This document shows, piece after piece, positions 9,330 through 16,948 of a stretch of 54,679 nt of DNA. The stretch lies in contig CALADR010000255.1 of NCBI GenBank assembly GCA_937890845.1, positions 1 through 54,679 of the forward strand, given 5' to 3'. The stretch's first letter is position 1. The number at the start of each line of letters is the position of its first letter. Source of the stretch: an uncultured Bacteroidales bacterium (lineage in GTDB: Bacteria; Bacteroidota; Bacteroidia; Bacteroidales; UBA932). Position numbers and translations under genes: made by a program. The notes under the pieces were generated by a model, which was given only the letters and a program-made list of their open reading frames with translations, searched no databases and had not been told where the DNA came from.

Positions 9330-9372
9330 AAGCTGCTTGAAATCAATGTGAAACACATTTGACAAGCAGCTT
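9330..9372 (+). other. Long two-part hairpin downstream of deoC
   Basis: AAGCTGCTTG (9330-9339) pairs exactly with CAAGCAGCTT (9363-9372). Inside, AATGTG (9345-9350) pairs with CACATT (9354-9359) around an AAA loop. It lies 16 bases after deoC and ahead of the intrinsic terminator, so it could shield the mRNA 3' end, or be part of a small RNA. There is no T-tract directly after it. Confidence 0.6.
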
Positions 9373-9396
9373 AATAAGGCGTTTTAATATTGTTTC

Positions 9397-9432
9397 AACG
9401 GTCTTGCAGATATCTGTAAGACCGTTTTTTTA
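9397..9432 (+). terminator. Intrinsic terminator after deoC
   Basis: AACGGTCTT (9397-9405) pairs with AAGACCGTT (9418-9426), and the inner CAGATATCTG extends the stem. A run of T follows. It separates the housekeeping genes from the fimbrial locus. Confidence 0.85.
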
Positions 9433-9472
9433 ACTTAAACGTTTATTATTTATAAACACGGATAATCAGCCA

Positions 9473-9480
9473 TACTTTTG
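9473..9480 (+). promoter_or_regulatory. -7 element for the fimbrial locus
   Basis: TACTTTTG fits TAnnTTTG and lies 24 bases before the ATG at 9505. A clear TTG -33 element at the ideal distance is not obvious. Because the box is here, the upstream TTG at 9478 is not used as the start codon of the following gene. Confidence 0.5.
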
Positions 9481-9504
9481 TTTCGTAAATTAAAAACAGG
9501 AGTT

Positions 9505-10500
9505 ATGGACAGATTATTGGGAATGATTCTTATTTTGGCGCTGCTTTTTTCGTGCAATAGCAGCGTGTTGGATCCGGATAAGGAATTTCCGGACAACGCT
9601 ATTGGAGATGTCGGTCATGAGATGATAGTATTGGGGGAAAGGCTGGAAAACCCGTATACTACTGAAAATATGACAAAGGCTCTTCAGTCTCTTTATCCTA
9701 CAAAATCGCGCGTGGAGCTGTCTCCTACTCATCTGTATGTGAGGTTCCTTCCGTTGGAGGAGTCGGATTTCGATTTATTGGACGGTCTTGATTTGTCAGA
9801 CCATCCTTTGGATTACCAGATTATTCGCGACGGAGACTATTATCACGATCCATCGATAGATGATGATGATGCCACTTGGCAATATGCTGTAGTTCCGCAT
9901 GATTATGAGTTTCCAGATGTTTATTATGAACTTATAGATAAGTGCTTTATTAAGGAAACCGGAATTCCCAGACGCTCCGGAGAAATTGACTGGGATGCCG
10001 TGGAACGTGAGTCATACAGGATTACAGGCAATGGGGAAGTAGTGGAGTCGCTGACTAAATCTGGGAAAGTCAATCCTTCAGGAAGAATTACAATAGTAGA
10101 TGAAAAAGTCAATGGCGGAAAACCTTTCGGACTCTCAGGGGTGCGTATAAGGTGCAACAGTTTTGTTAAGTTTTCACATACTTATACTGACAGGGACGGG
10201 TATTATACCATACCTAAAAAGTATTCGTCAAATGTCAGATATCGTATCGTTTTCAAGAATGAAAAGGGATTTGCCATCGGGTTTAACAAACTTCTGGTTC
10301 CTGCTTCCACAGCGGCATTAGGCCGGCATTCTCCTGAAGGGCTTAATTATACTGTAACAGAAAGGTCGGAGCGCAAGTTGTTTACAAGAAGTGTTGTGAA
10401 TAATGCAGCATATGACTATATATCAAGATGTTCTTCAGAAGATATGTCTCTTACCTTGCCTCCAGATGATTTAAGAATATGGCTTTTTTTCAGGGAATGA
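9505..10500 (+). CDS. Lipoprotein with carboxypeptidase-regulatory-like domain, N-terminal part of a frameshifted metallopeptidase gene
   Basis: Starting at ATG 9505 (AGGAG just upstream), the protein has a lipoprotein signal MDRLLGMILILALLFSC. The mature part has no family I can name up to about residue 195. Then a beta-sandwich resembling carboxypeptidase-regulatory or Big-type domains follows (GRITIVDEKVNGG, FSHTYTDRDGYYTIP). The frame ends at 10500 just after a T7 run (10484-10490). Reading one base back at that run gives IWLFFQGMIASS, continuing smoothly into the HEMAH-containing frame that starts inside this gene. I infer one ancestral protein of about 520 residues: a lipid-anchored surface metallopeptidase heading the fimbrial locus. 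Either programmed -1 frameshifting or a lost T would explain the split. Confidence 0.75.
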   Translation: MDRLLGMILILALLFSCNSSVLDPDKEFPDNAIGDVGHEMIVLGERLENPYTTENMTKALQSLYPTKSRVELSPTHLYVRFLPLEESDFDLLDGLDLSDHPLDYQIIRDGDYYHDPSIDDDDATWQYAVVPHDYEFPDVYYELIDKCFIKETGIPRRSGEIDWDAVERESYRITGNGEVVESLTKSGKVNPSGRITIVDEKVNGGKPFGLSGVRIRCNSFVKFSHTYTDRDGYYTIPKKYSSNVRYRIVFKNEKGFAIGFNKLLVPASTAALGRHSPEGLNYTVTERSERKLFTRSVVNNAAYDYISRCSSEDMSLTLPPDDLRIWLFFRE

Positions 10501-11069
10501 TTGCCAGCAGTGCGGTTATGCTTCATCATGGAGCAGTGGTTGACAGCAAGGATATAAGTAAGTTTTTAGGAGGTTTCTCGACAGTACTGAAATTTTTTGC
10601 TCCCGATTTGACTATAGGGATGAAGAATAAGACTGATTATAGTGAAATATACAGTGAAGTATGTCATGAGATGGCACATGCCAGTCATTTTGCTCAGGTC
10701 GGAACAGACTATTGGAACAGGTATATAAAATTTATAATAAAAGCATTTGTGTCATCAGGAGGAAATACTTACGGTAATGGCAATGAAACAGATGCCGGCT
10801 ATTGTGCTGTAGGTGAAATGTGGGCATATTATATTGAAAGTCTTATGTATAAGGAGCGGTATGGAGGAAATGTGCCGTCATTCGGCAGCTCTTTTTGGTT
10901 TTCCCCTCAGATTTTCAGGGCTTTGGATCAGAGAGGTATTAAAAGGTCTGATATCCTGTCTGCACTTACACCGGATGTTTCGGATGTCCGTATGTTGAGG
11001 ACAAGACTACTTACTATGTTTCCGTCAAAAAGCGGCATAATCAATCAGGTATTTAACAGGTACAGATAG
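10479..11069 (+). CDS. Zinc-metallopeptidase-like domain (HEMAH), C-terminal part of the frameshifted gene
   Basis: The frame contains CHEMAHASHF, an HExxH zinc motif with H63, E64 and H67 counted from the ATG at 10479. GEMWAYYIE about 46 residues later (E113) could supply the third ligand, as in gluzincins. There is no signal peptide of its own, and the start overlaps the preceding lipoprotein frame by 22 bases, in the -1 frame. It therefore makes most sense as the C-terminal half of that lipoprotein. Its place at the head of a fimbrillin locus suggests a role in processing or remodelling surface proteins, which is inference. As a separate product it would be cytoplasmic and probably non-functional. 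Confidence 0.7.
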   Translation: MAFFQGMIASSAVMLHHGAVVDSKDISKFLGGFSTVLKFFAPDLTIGMKNKTDYSEIYSEVCHEMAHASHFAQVGTDYWNRYIKFIIKAFVSSGGNTYGNGNETDAGYCAVGEMWAYYIESLMYKERYGGNVPSFGSSFWFSPQIFRALDQRGIKRSDILSALTPDVSDVRMLRTRLLTMFPSKSGIINQVFNRYR

Positions 11070-11113
11070 ACTATGATGTTTTAAAAAGAAGAAGATAATG
11101 ATAAGGAGATAAT

Positions 11114-11677
11114 ATGGATTGGCGATATATAGGTGTATTCTTGCTGGCTATACTTCTCGATGGTGGATTTGTTTATGGGCAGAAAATGTCAGTATCTACA
11201 AACCTTGCAGGATATGCTGCATTAGGAACATTGAATGCTGAAATTGCGTATTCCGTTTCAAGGCACTGGAGTTTGCAGGTAGGGGCTGAATACAATCCCT
11301 GGACATTCAGGAAGGGTATTACAGGAAAGCAGTTCCAGATGAGACGGCAGAGTTATTCGGCTTCAGCTAAATACTGGTTCTGGCATTTTGGCTCAGGATG
11401 GTGGACAGAGGGGAAGATTCAGTATCAGGAGTATAATGAAGGAGGTTTGATGAGGAGAAGGACAGAGGAGGGAGACAGGTTCGGTTTAGGGTTTGCCGCA
11501 GGATATACCTATATGTTGCATCCTAATATAAACATAGATTTCGGTTTGGGATTCTGGGGCGGTTATGCGAAGTACGTGCAGTTCAGATGTCCGTCTTGTG
11601 GATTGATGGATAGGAAAGGAAACAAAGCATTCATTTTGCCGGATGATATTCTAATAGCAATTACCTATGTGTTCTGA
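11114..11677 (+). CDS. DUF3575-type outer-membrane beta-barrel protein
   Basis: This 187-residue protein has a signal peptide ending near VYGQ, then alternating beta strands: VSTNLAGYAALGTLNAEIAY, HWSLQVGAEYNPWTF, a WFWHFGSGWWTEGKIQYQEY strand, and a terminal aromatic ITYVF. This matches DUF3575 proteins, small barrels commonly found in Bacteroidales fimbrial loci. A strong RBS (AAGGAGATAA) precedes it, and its end overlaps the next gene by 11 bases. It probably sits in the outer membrane and supports fimbrial assembly; the exact role is not known. Confidence 0.85.
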   Translation: MDWRYIGVFLLAILLDGGFVYGQKMSVSTNLAGYAALGTLNAEIAYSVSRHWSLQVGAEYNPWTFRKGITGKQFQMRRQSYSASAKYWFWHFGSGWWTEGKIQYQEYNEGGLMRRRTEEGDRFGLGFAAGYTYMLHPNINIDFGLGFWGGYAKYVQFRCPSCGLMDRKGNKAFILPDDILIAITYVF

Positions 11678-13532
11678 TAGAAATATACCTTGTTTGCTTG
11701 CATTGCTTTCCTTAATGATATTATGTTCCTGTTCTGTGTCAAGACGGATTTCTGAGTTAAGGGATTCCGGAAAGAATGTCGTTCTGTCGCTGCCTTCTGA
11801 TTACGTGGAAGAAAAAGATACTGCAAAACCTTCTTCAACGGAATACTTGCCGGATGGAAAATCAGTGATTATGAATGCCGTATTGGATTCAATTACAGGA
11901 GATATGGTAGCATCGGATGTAATACAGGCATCTAAGATTACTGCAAGATTCCGGCATGCGGCAGAGAGAAATGGCAAGGTATCTCTTGCCTTTGATGTAT
12001 CTGTCCCTCCGGAAATGCTGGAATCGGCATGGCAACTGCGGCTGTACCCGGTAATGGATATTCTTGGAGACTCACTTTGTCTTGAGCCATTGTTTGTAAC
12101 AGGGGCCGGATACAGGTCCGCTCAAGAGAAAGGCTATCAGAGATACAAGGCTTTCCTGTCATCAATCATAAAGGACAGTACTGACTTTCTTATGTTGCAT
12201 TCTTTGGAAATGTTTATCCAAAGATACTTTCCGGATACCTATTCAATGAAGACAGATTCTTCATATGTTTCAGCGGATGAGGTTGAAAATATTTTTGGTG
12301 TTTGCAGGAAAGAAGTAGTGGAACATTATACGAGACAAGGACTTATAAGAAGAAATGAGCGAAAGAAAAAGATATCGGAGAAACTTTTGTCAAAAGTAAT
12401 TGCACCTGTAAATAGCAAGGTGAGGCTTGATACAGTCATATACTCTTCTTCGGGAGAATTGGTTTACCGGTATGTTCAGACTATAGAAAGCCGGCCAGGT
12501 CTTAAAAAGATACCAGTGTCAGTATCAGGTGGCATTTATGAACTTGGAAGACAATTATATTCATTCCCCGAACCGGAAAACATAGTTTTTTACATTAGTT
12601 CTCTTTCGGCATTGGCAGATACTGCATCCAAATATACGTTTAAGGTTATTGAACGTAATGTTTATGAAGACAAGATTGCTGTCATTGATTTCAGTCAGGG
12701 CTCGTCTCAGATTGATTTGTCACTTGGCCGCAATGAAGATGAATTTAATTCAGTTATGGACTGGGCAGGAAAAATACTCTCAAGTGAGAAATATGAGACC
12801 GATTCTATAGTAGTTACAGCTTCTTGTTCTCTTGAAGGGAGATATAGTTTTAATGAATTGCTGTCAAGATCCAGGGCAGAGTCTGCAATGCTTTTTTTCT
12901 CAAATTGTTTTCCGGATTTGGATAAACAGGTTTTCAAGGCGTCATATATACCCGAAAACTGGAGTGGCTTGAAGAAGATGGTAGCTTCAGACAATCGTAT
13001 ATCACGGTCTTCTAAAAATGCAATATTGTCTTTTGATGCAATAAAGAGTCCTGATTGCACAGAAATGAAATTGAAATCTCTTCCAGAGTATGAGTACATA
13101 AAGGAATCTCTCTATCCTGGCTTGAGAAATGTAAAGTTCGGAATATTTATGCATAGGAAGGGTATGCAGAAAGACACGGTACATACGGCTGAAATAGATT
13201 CTACTTATATGGAAGGTGTCAAGGCTCTTACATCACTTGATTACAGGAAGGCAATAGAACTGCTTGGAAAATATGAAGATTATAATTCTGCATTAGCTTA
13301 TCTCTCGGCAGGTTATGATGAAAAAGCCTGGAAAGTAATATCAAAAATACGGGAGCATACACCTAAATCGTATTATTTGGCATCATTGGCCTTGTCCAGA
13401 CTTGGAAAACTTGAAAAGGCATATAGGTATTTTAAATATTGCGTCGAGGCAGATTCTTACATGCTTCACAGAGGAAGACTTGATCCGGAAATGAATGAAG
13501 TGGTTAAACAATATGAAAATGAAAGATATTGA
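11667..13532 (+). CDS. Large fimbrial-locus lipoprotein with OmpA-like and TPR-like regions
   Basis: The 621-residue protein has a lipoprotein signal (LLALLSLMILCSC). An N-terminal part rich in beta strands (MNAVLDSITGDMVASDVIQA, AFDVSVPPEML) resembles the DUF3868-like proteins that accompany DUF3575 in Bacteroidales fimbrial clusters. Around residues 355-430 an OmpA-like segment appears (VVTASCSLEGRYSFNELLSR, SRAESAMLFF), a fold that can contact peptidoglycan. The C-terminus has TPR-like helices (LTSLDYRKAIELLGKYEDYN, ASLALSRLGKLEKAYRYF). I infer a periplasmic scaffold for fimbrial export or anchoring. It overlaps the DUF3575 gene by 11 bases and is followed by the fimbrillin gene. Confidence 0.75.
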   Translation: MCSDRNIPCLLALLSLMILCSCSVSRRISELRDSGKNVVLSLPSDYVEEKDTAKPSSTEYLPDGKSVIMNAVLDSITGDMVASDVIQASKITARFRHAAERNGKVSLAFDVSVPPEMLESAWQLRLYPVMDILGDSLCLEPLFVTGAGYRSAQEKGYQRYKAFLSSIIKDSTDFLMLHSLEMFIQRYFPDTYSMKTDSSYVSADEVENIFGVCRKEVVEHYTRQGLIRRNERKKKISEKLLSKVIAPVNSKVRLDTVIYSSSGELVYRYVQTIESRPGLKKIPVSVSGGIYELGRQLYSFPEPENIVFYISSLSALADTASKYTFKVIERNVYEDKIAVIDFSQGSSQIDLSLGRNEDEFNSVMDWAGKILSSEKYETDSIVVTASCSLEGRYSFNELLSRSRAESAMLFFSNCFPDLDKQVFKASYIPENWSGLKKMVASDNRISRSSKNAILSFDAIKSPDCTEMKLKSLPEYEYIKESLYPGLRNVKFGIFMHRKGMQKDTVHTAEIDSTYMEGVKALTSLDYRKAIELLGKYEDYNSALAYLSAGYDEKAWKVISKIREHTPKSYYLASLALSRLGKLEKAYRYFKYCVEADSYMLHRGRLDPEMNEVVKQYENERY

Positions 13533-13556
13533 TGTATAACTCAAATTTTATCGCTT

Positions 13557-14534
13557 ATGAAAAATGTATTTATTATTGTGGCTGCATCTGCTTTGGCAGC
13601 CGTAGGATGTGCAAAAGAAAATGTCTGTCAGGAAGCAGTCGGGAGCAAAACAGTATCTGTGGATATTTCTGTACCTGTGGCAATGATGACAAAGGTGACA
13701 GATTTGTCAGATGAGGCTAAAGTCAATACTCTGCAGATATTCTTGTTCAGGGAAAACGGAGTGTTGGAAGGATATAAATCAGTCACAGCGGCGAATGCCA
13801 GTTTTGACTGCAGTACAGGTACAAAGGATATTGCAGCTGTCGTGAATGCTCCGGAGATTAAGGATGTCAAAACATTTCAGGCTTTAAAAGAAAAGATATC
13901 TGATTTGAAGGATAACTCTGTGGGAGCATTTGTAATGTACGGTACTAAGCGGCAACAGATATCTGAAGCAGCAACTTCTGTAAGTATCGATGTTTCAAGG
14001 TTGGTTTCAAGAGTTTCCATAACACAGATTACGAACAGTTTCGAGCTTGAACAATACCGTCAGTCAAAGTTTGAACTTAAACGGATTTATCTGGTTAATG
14101 TGGCGGGAAATAAGGAATATGGCGGAACAGCAGAGGCTACATCCTGGTATAATAAAGGTAAACTTGATGAACAAGGGGAGGCCCTTCATCTGATTTCTAC
14201 AGGAAATATTGAAAATTCAGAATTGAATTACAGTTCGGTTTACAAGACAGCGCATTATTTTTACTGTTATCCTAATTCGGCTACAGAAGAGAATGCGCAG
14301 TCTATGAGGCAGAGTCCAACAAGGCTTGTTGTAGAACTGGCAATAGACGGAGCTGTTTATTATTATCCTGTAACGATTCCGGATATAGACAGCAATCATA
14401 GTTATAATGTAAAATTGAATATCAAGAGGCTTGGTTCATTAGCTCCGGATATTCCTGTTGAATTTGAAACCGCAGGCTTTACAATAAATGTCAAGGACTG
14501 GGTGACAGGATTTGATAAAGAGGTTACAATATAG
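13557..14534 (+). CDS. FimA-like major fimbrillin lipoprotein
   Basis: This 325-residue protein starts with a lipoprotein signal (ALAAVGC) and has the layout of Bacteroidales fimbrillins. An N-terminal domain (VSVDISVPVAMMTKVTDLSDEAKVNTLQIFLF, in two blocks) is followed by VSRLVSRVSITQI, a core strand in FimA/Mfa1 proteins. The C-terminal domain ends with GFTINVKDWVTGF. Such proteins are lipidated, exported to the surface, trimmed by a protease and polymerised by strand exchange. Its position before an Mfa2/FimB-like anchor supports the call. The trimming protease is often an arginine-specific one elsewhere, so a peptidase in the same locus is notable. Confidence 0.85.
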   Translation: MKNVFIIVAASALAAVGCAKENVCQEAVGSKTVSVDISVPVAMMTKVTDLSDEAKVNTLQIFLFRENGVLEGYKSVTAANASFDCSTGTKDIAAVVNAPEIKDVKTFQALKEKISDLKDNSVGAFVMYGTKRQQISEAATSVSIDVSRLVSRVSITQITNSFELEQYRQSKFELKRIYLVNVAGNKEYGGTAEATSWYNKGKLDEQGEALHLISTGNIENSELNYSSVYKTAHYFYCYPNSATEENAQSMRQSPTRLVVELAIDGAVYYYPVTIPDIDSNHSYNVKLNIKRLGSLAPDIPVEFETAGFTINVKDWVTGFDKEVTI

Positions 14535-14585
14535 GCAGTAATCATGTCTGTGTTATGATACATGGATATTCTGTATTGATTTGAG

Positions 14586-15383
14586 ATGAAGATGAATACA
14601 AAGACAATAATGGGTTTGATTATTTTGCTGCCGGCTTTAACATGCTGTCTTACAGCTTGTTCTGTTAAGGAAAACAGAGCAGAATGTCCTTGTTTCCTTA
14701 TAGTGGATTTCAGTGAGGTAAACGGTTCGGAAATGTGGTGTTCAGATATTGATATTGCAAGTTCAGACGGTTTTTTATATAAAGACGAGATTCCGGCATC
14801 TAAGTATGGGGAAAGACATGTTGTTGCTGTTCCGAGGACTGGCGTTTTCCTTAATGTATCGTATGGCAGTGAAAACTGTTTCGGTCCTGAAAATGGTTTT
14901 TCAGTAACAGTAGGACAGAATTTTCCGCCGTTATATTTGTATTCGTCTCATCTTGATACAGATGCGGAGATTATCGAGTCTAAAGTAAAGATGCATAAGG
15001 AGCATTGTAGAATAAATATAGGAATGAAAGCTGTGTCTGGGCCATATCCGTTTTCTGTTTCCGTAGAAGGGGATATATGCGGTATCGGTATGGATGGTAC
15101 ACCTGTAGCAGGGGCTTTCAGATATTCTCCTGCAATAGATGATGAAGGAACTTGTTTCGTCCGTGTCCCGCGCCAGACTTCTTCTTCTCTTATTCTTAAA
15201 ATTTGGGATAAGAATGATGTCTTGAGAACATTTTCAATAGGAGAATATATAATTGAAAGTGGCTATGACTGGACAGCAGAAAGCCTTGAAGATGTTAATG
15301 TTGAGATAGATTATGCTAAAACTGAAGTCTCGTTTACTGTAAATGATTGGGAAAAAACAGTACATTTTGATGTTGAAATATAG
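14586..15383 (+). CDS. FimB/Mfa2-type fimbrial anchor lipoprotein
   Basis: The 265-residue protein begins with a lipoprotein signal (LLPALTCCLTAC) and shows the CPCFLIVDFSE motif just after the lipidated N-terminus, which is typical of FimB/Mfa2 anchors (xxCPCxLxVDF). Middle strands follow, and a C-terminal EVSFTVNDWEKTVHFDVEI closes the fold. These proteins sit at the base of the fimbria and limit its length. It is the last gene of the fimbrial locus and directly precedes the tRNA-Leu promoter. Confidence 0.85.
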   Translation: MKMNTKTIMGLIILLPALTCCLTACSVKENRAECPCFLIVDFSEVNGSEMWCSDIDIASSDGFLYKDEIPASKYGERHVVAVPRTGVFLNVSYGSENCFGPENGFSVTVGQNFPPLYLYSSHLDTDAEIIESKVKMHKEHCRINIGMKAVSGPYPFSVSVEGDICGIGMDGTPVAGAFRYSPAIDDEGTCFVRVPRQTSSSLILKIWDKNDVLRTFSIGEYIIESGYDWTAESLEDVNVEIDYAKTEVSFTVNDWEKTVHFDVEI

Positions 15384-15413
15384 TTAGGAATTAAAAAAAC
15401 TTTTGTATCTTTG
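15384..15413 (+). promoter_or_regulatory. tRNA-Leu promoter
   Basis: TTA at 15384-15386 (one mismatch to TTG) is followed after 19 bases by TATCTTTG at 15406-15413. The tRNA begins 16 bases later. Confidence 0.65.
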
Positions 15414-15428
15414 CACCACTTTACTGAG

Positions 15429-15512
15429 GCGCAGGTGGCGAAATTGGTAGACGCGCTACTCTCAGGAGGTAGTGCCAGAAATGGCGTGTCAGTTCGACTC
15501 TGATCCTGCGCA
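15429..15512 (+). tRNA. tRNA-Leu (CAG anticodon)
   Basis: An 84-base class II tRNA. The acceptor GCGCAGG (15429-15435) pairs with CCTGCGC (15505-15511), with discriminator A at 15512. The anticodon stem CTACT/GGTAG encloses the loop CTCAGGA, giving anticodon CAG. A long variable arm (TGCCAGAAATGGCG) and a T-loop TTCGACT follow. CCA is not encoded. Confidence 0.95.
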
Positions 15513-15521
15513 CTTCAAAAT

Positions 15522-15553
15522 GATGGCTGTCCTTGTTGGGGCAGCCATTTTTT
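15522..15553 (+). terminator. Terminator after tRNA-Leu
   Basis: ATGGCTG (15523-15529) pairs with CAGCCAT (15542-15548), extended inward by TCC/GGG, and followed by a T run. It lies 11 bases past the tRNA end. Confidence 0.8.
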
Positions 15554-15593
15554 ATTTGTACTTTTACATCATGTATTTTAAAATAAGATACCG

Positions 15594-16529
15594 ATGAAAA
15601 TAGTTTTTCTTGATGCAGCTACAATGGGAGCTGATATATCATTTGAGCCTATAAGCAGGCACGGGGATCTGATATGCTATGATTCTTCAACTGCAGAAGA
15701 AGCTCTTGAACGTGTAGTGGATTGCGATGTGCTTATTGTTAACAAAGTAAAAGTTACAAAGGAACTGATTGATGCAGCAAAATCCTTGAAGCTTATCTGT
15801 GAAGCGGCTACCGGTGTCAACAATATTGATTTGGAATATGCTGGGTCTAAATGTATTCCGGTAAAAAATGTAGCAGGTTATTCTACAGATTCGGTAGTTC
15901 AGACTACATTTATGCATATATTGTCACTTTGCGGCAAAGCAAGATATTTTGACAATGCGGTGAAAAGTGGGAATTATGCTTCAGGAGGGATGTTTACTGA
16001 TGTGTCTGTACCGTTCAATGAGTTGTCCGGCAAGAAAATAGGAATTGTGGGAATGGGAAAAATCGGTTATGGAGTAGCTAAAGTAGCATCTGCTTTTGGA
16101 ATGGATGTCTCTTATTTTTCCACATCAGGAACTTCCCATTGTACAGAGTATCCAAGTGTTTCTCTTGAACAGCTTATGTCTGAATCAGATATTGTGTCCG
16201 TTCATGCTCCTTACAACGAAAGGACAGCATCTCTTATCTGTAAGAGGGAACTGGAATTGATGAAGCCTTCTGCAATTATAGTGAATATGGGTAGGGGTGG
16301 AATCATTGATGAACAGGCTTTGGCAGATGCCGTAGATTCCGGAGCAATAGCTGGAGCTGCCTTGGATGTATTTGTCGGAGAACCCTTGTCCATGGACAAC
16401 CCGCTGATGAAAGTAGTTCATAAGGAGAGGCTTTCATTTTCTCCTCATATTGCATGGGCATCTGTTGAGGCGCGAACCAGGCTTATGGAGAGTATTGGCA
16501 ATAATGTGGCAACTGCAAACGCAGATTAA
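15594..16529 (+). CDS. D-2-hydroxyacid dehydrogenase (glycerate/hydroxypyruvate reductase type)
   Basis: A 311-residue NAD(P)-dependent oxidoreductase. The Rossmann motif GIVGMGKIGYGVA (about 150-162) is followed by the family signature. The substrate-binding Arg lies in NMGRGGIIDEQAL, an acidic catalytic partner in FVGEPLS, and the catalytic His in SPHIAWAS. The N-terminal substrate domain contains EAATGVNNIDLEYA. Likely substrates are hydroxypyruvate, glyoxylate or a related 2-oxoacid; sequence alone does not decide. It stands alone between two terminators. Confidence 0.88.
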   Translation: MKIVFLDAATMGADISFEPISRHGDLICYDSSTAEEALERVVDCDVLIVNKVKVTKELIDAAKSLKLICEAATGVNNIDLEYAGSKCIPVKNVAGYSTDSVVQTTFMHILSLCGKARYFDNAVKSGNYASGGMFTDVSVPFNELSGKKIGIVGMGKIGYGVAKVASAFGMDVSYFSTSGTSHCTEYPSVSLEQLMSESDIVSVHAPYNERTASLICKRELELMKPSAIIVNMGRGGIIDEQALADAVDSGAIAGAALDVFVGEPLSMDNPLMKVVHKERLSFSPHIAWASVEARTRLMESIGNNVATANAD

Positions 16530-16575
16530 TCCTGAACTATCAGTACGTAATCTTGCACAGGTTACATATATTGTT

Positions 16576-16611
16576 AAGCGGCCGTCAGTCATTGGACTGC
16601 GGCCGCTTTTA
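16576..16611. terminator. Bidirectional terminator between dehydrogenase and hpf
   Basis: AAGCGGCCG (16576-16584) pairs with CGGCCGCTT (16600-16608), and CAGTC/GACTG extends the stem to a four-base loop. It lies between converging genes, with a short T-tract on the plus side. Confidence 0.75.
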
Positions 16612-16660
16612 GATGTCATCAATAATAATATTTATGCTTTGATGTGATTGGTTTTAATTG

Positions 16661-16948
16661 TTAGTTCCTTTTTTCCTTTACCCTTACCAGCTTGTCTTTA
16701 AGGATGTCAACGCAGTCGACAAGTGCATCTTCAAAAGTCTTGGCGTTACGCTCTATGACTACGTCATTTCCTGGAATCTGAACGTGAATTTTCACGTTTT
16801 TGTTTTCATGTTCAGCAAGTAGCGAGAGAGCTACGTCAACACCGATGATTTCGTCATAAAACTTTTCAAGCTTTGACACTTTTTTTTCTACGAAGTCAAG
16901 CAGTTTCTGGTCTGCGTTAAACTTGATGGATTGTACTCTAATCTCCAT
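16661..16948 (-). CDS. hpf: Ribosome hibernation-promoting factor (HPF/YfiA short form)
   Basis: The start MEIRVQSIKF at 16948 is chosen because GGAGG lies just upstream (minus strand). A start at 16981 would lie well inside xer. The 95-residue protein matches short HPF/RaiA proteins, which bind the 30S decoding centre in stationary phase. FNADQKLLDFVEKKVSKLEKFYD and VKIHVQIPGNDVVIERNAKTFEDALVDCVDIL (blocks of the beta-alpha-beta-beta-beta-alpha fold) are visible. The start overlaps the 3' end of the upstream xer gene by 11 bases, a pairing common in Bacteroidota. Confidence 0.92.
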   Translation of the reverse strand: MEIRVQSIKFNADQKLLDFVEKKVSKLEKFYDEIIGVDVALSLLAEHENKNVKIHVQIPGNDVVIERNAKTFEDALVDCVDILKDKLVRVKEKRN

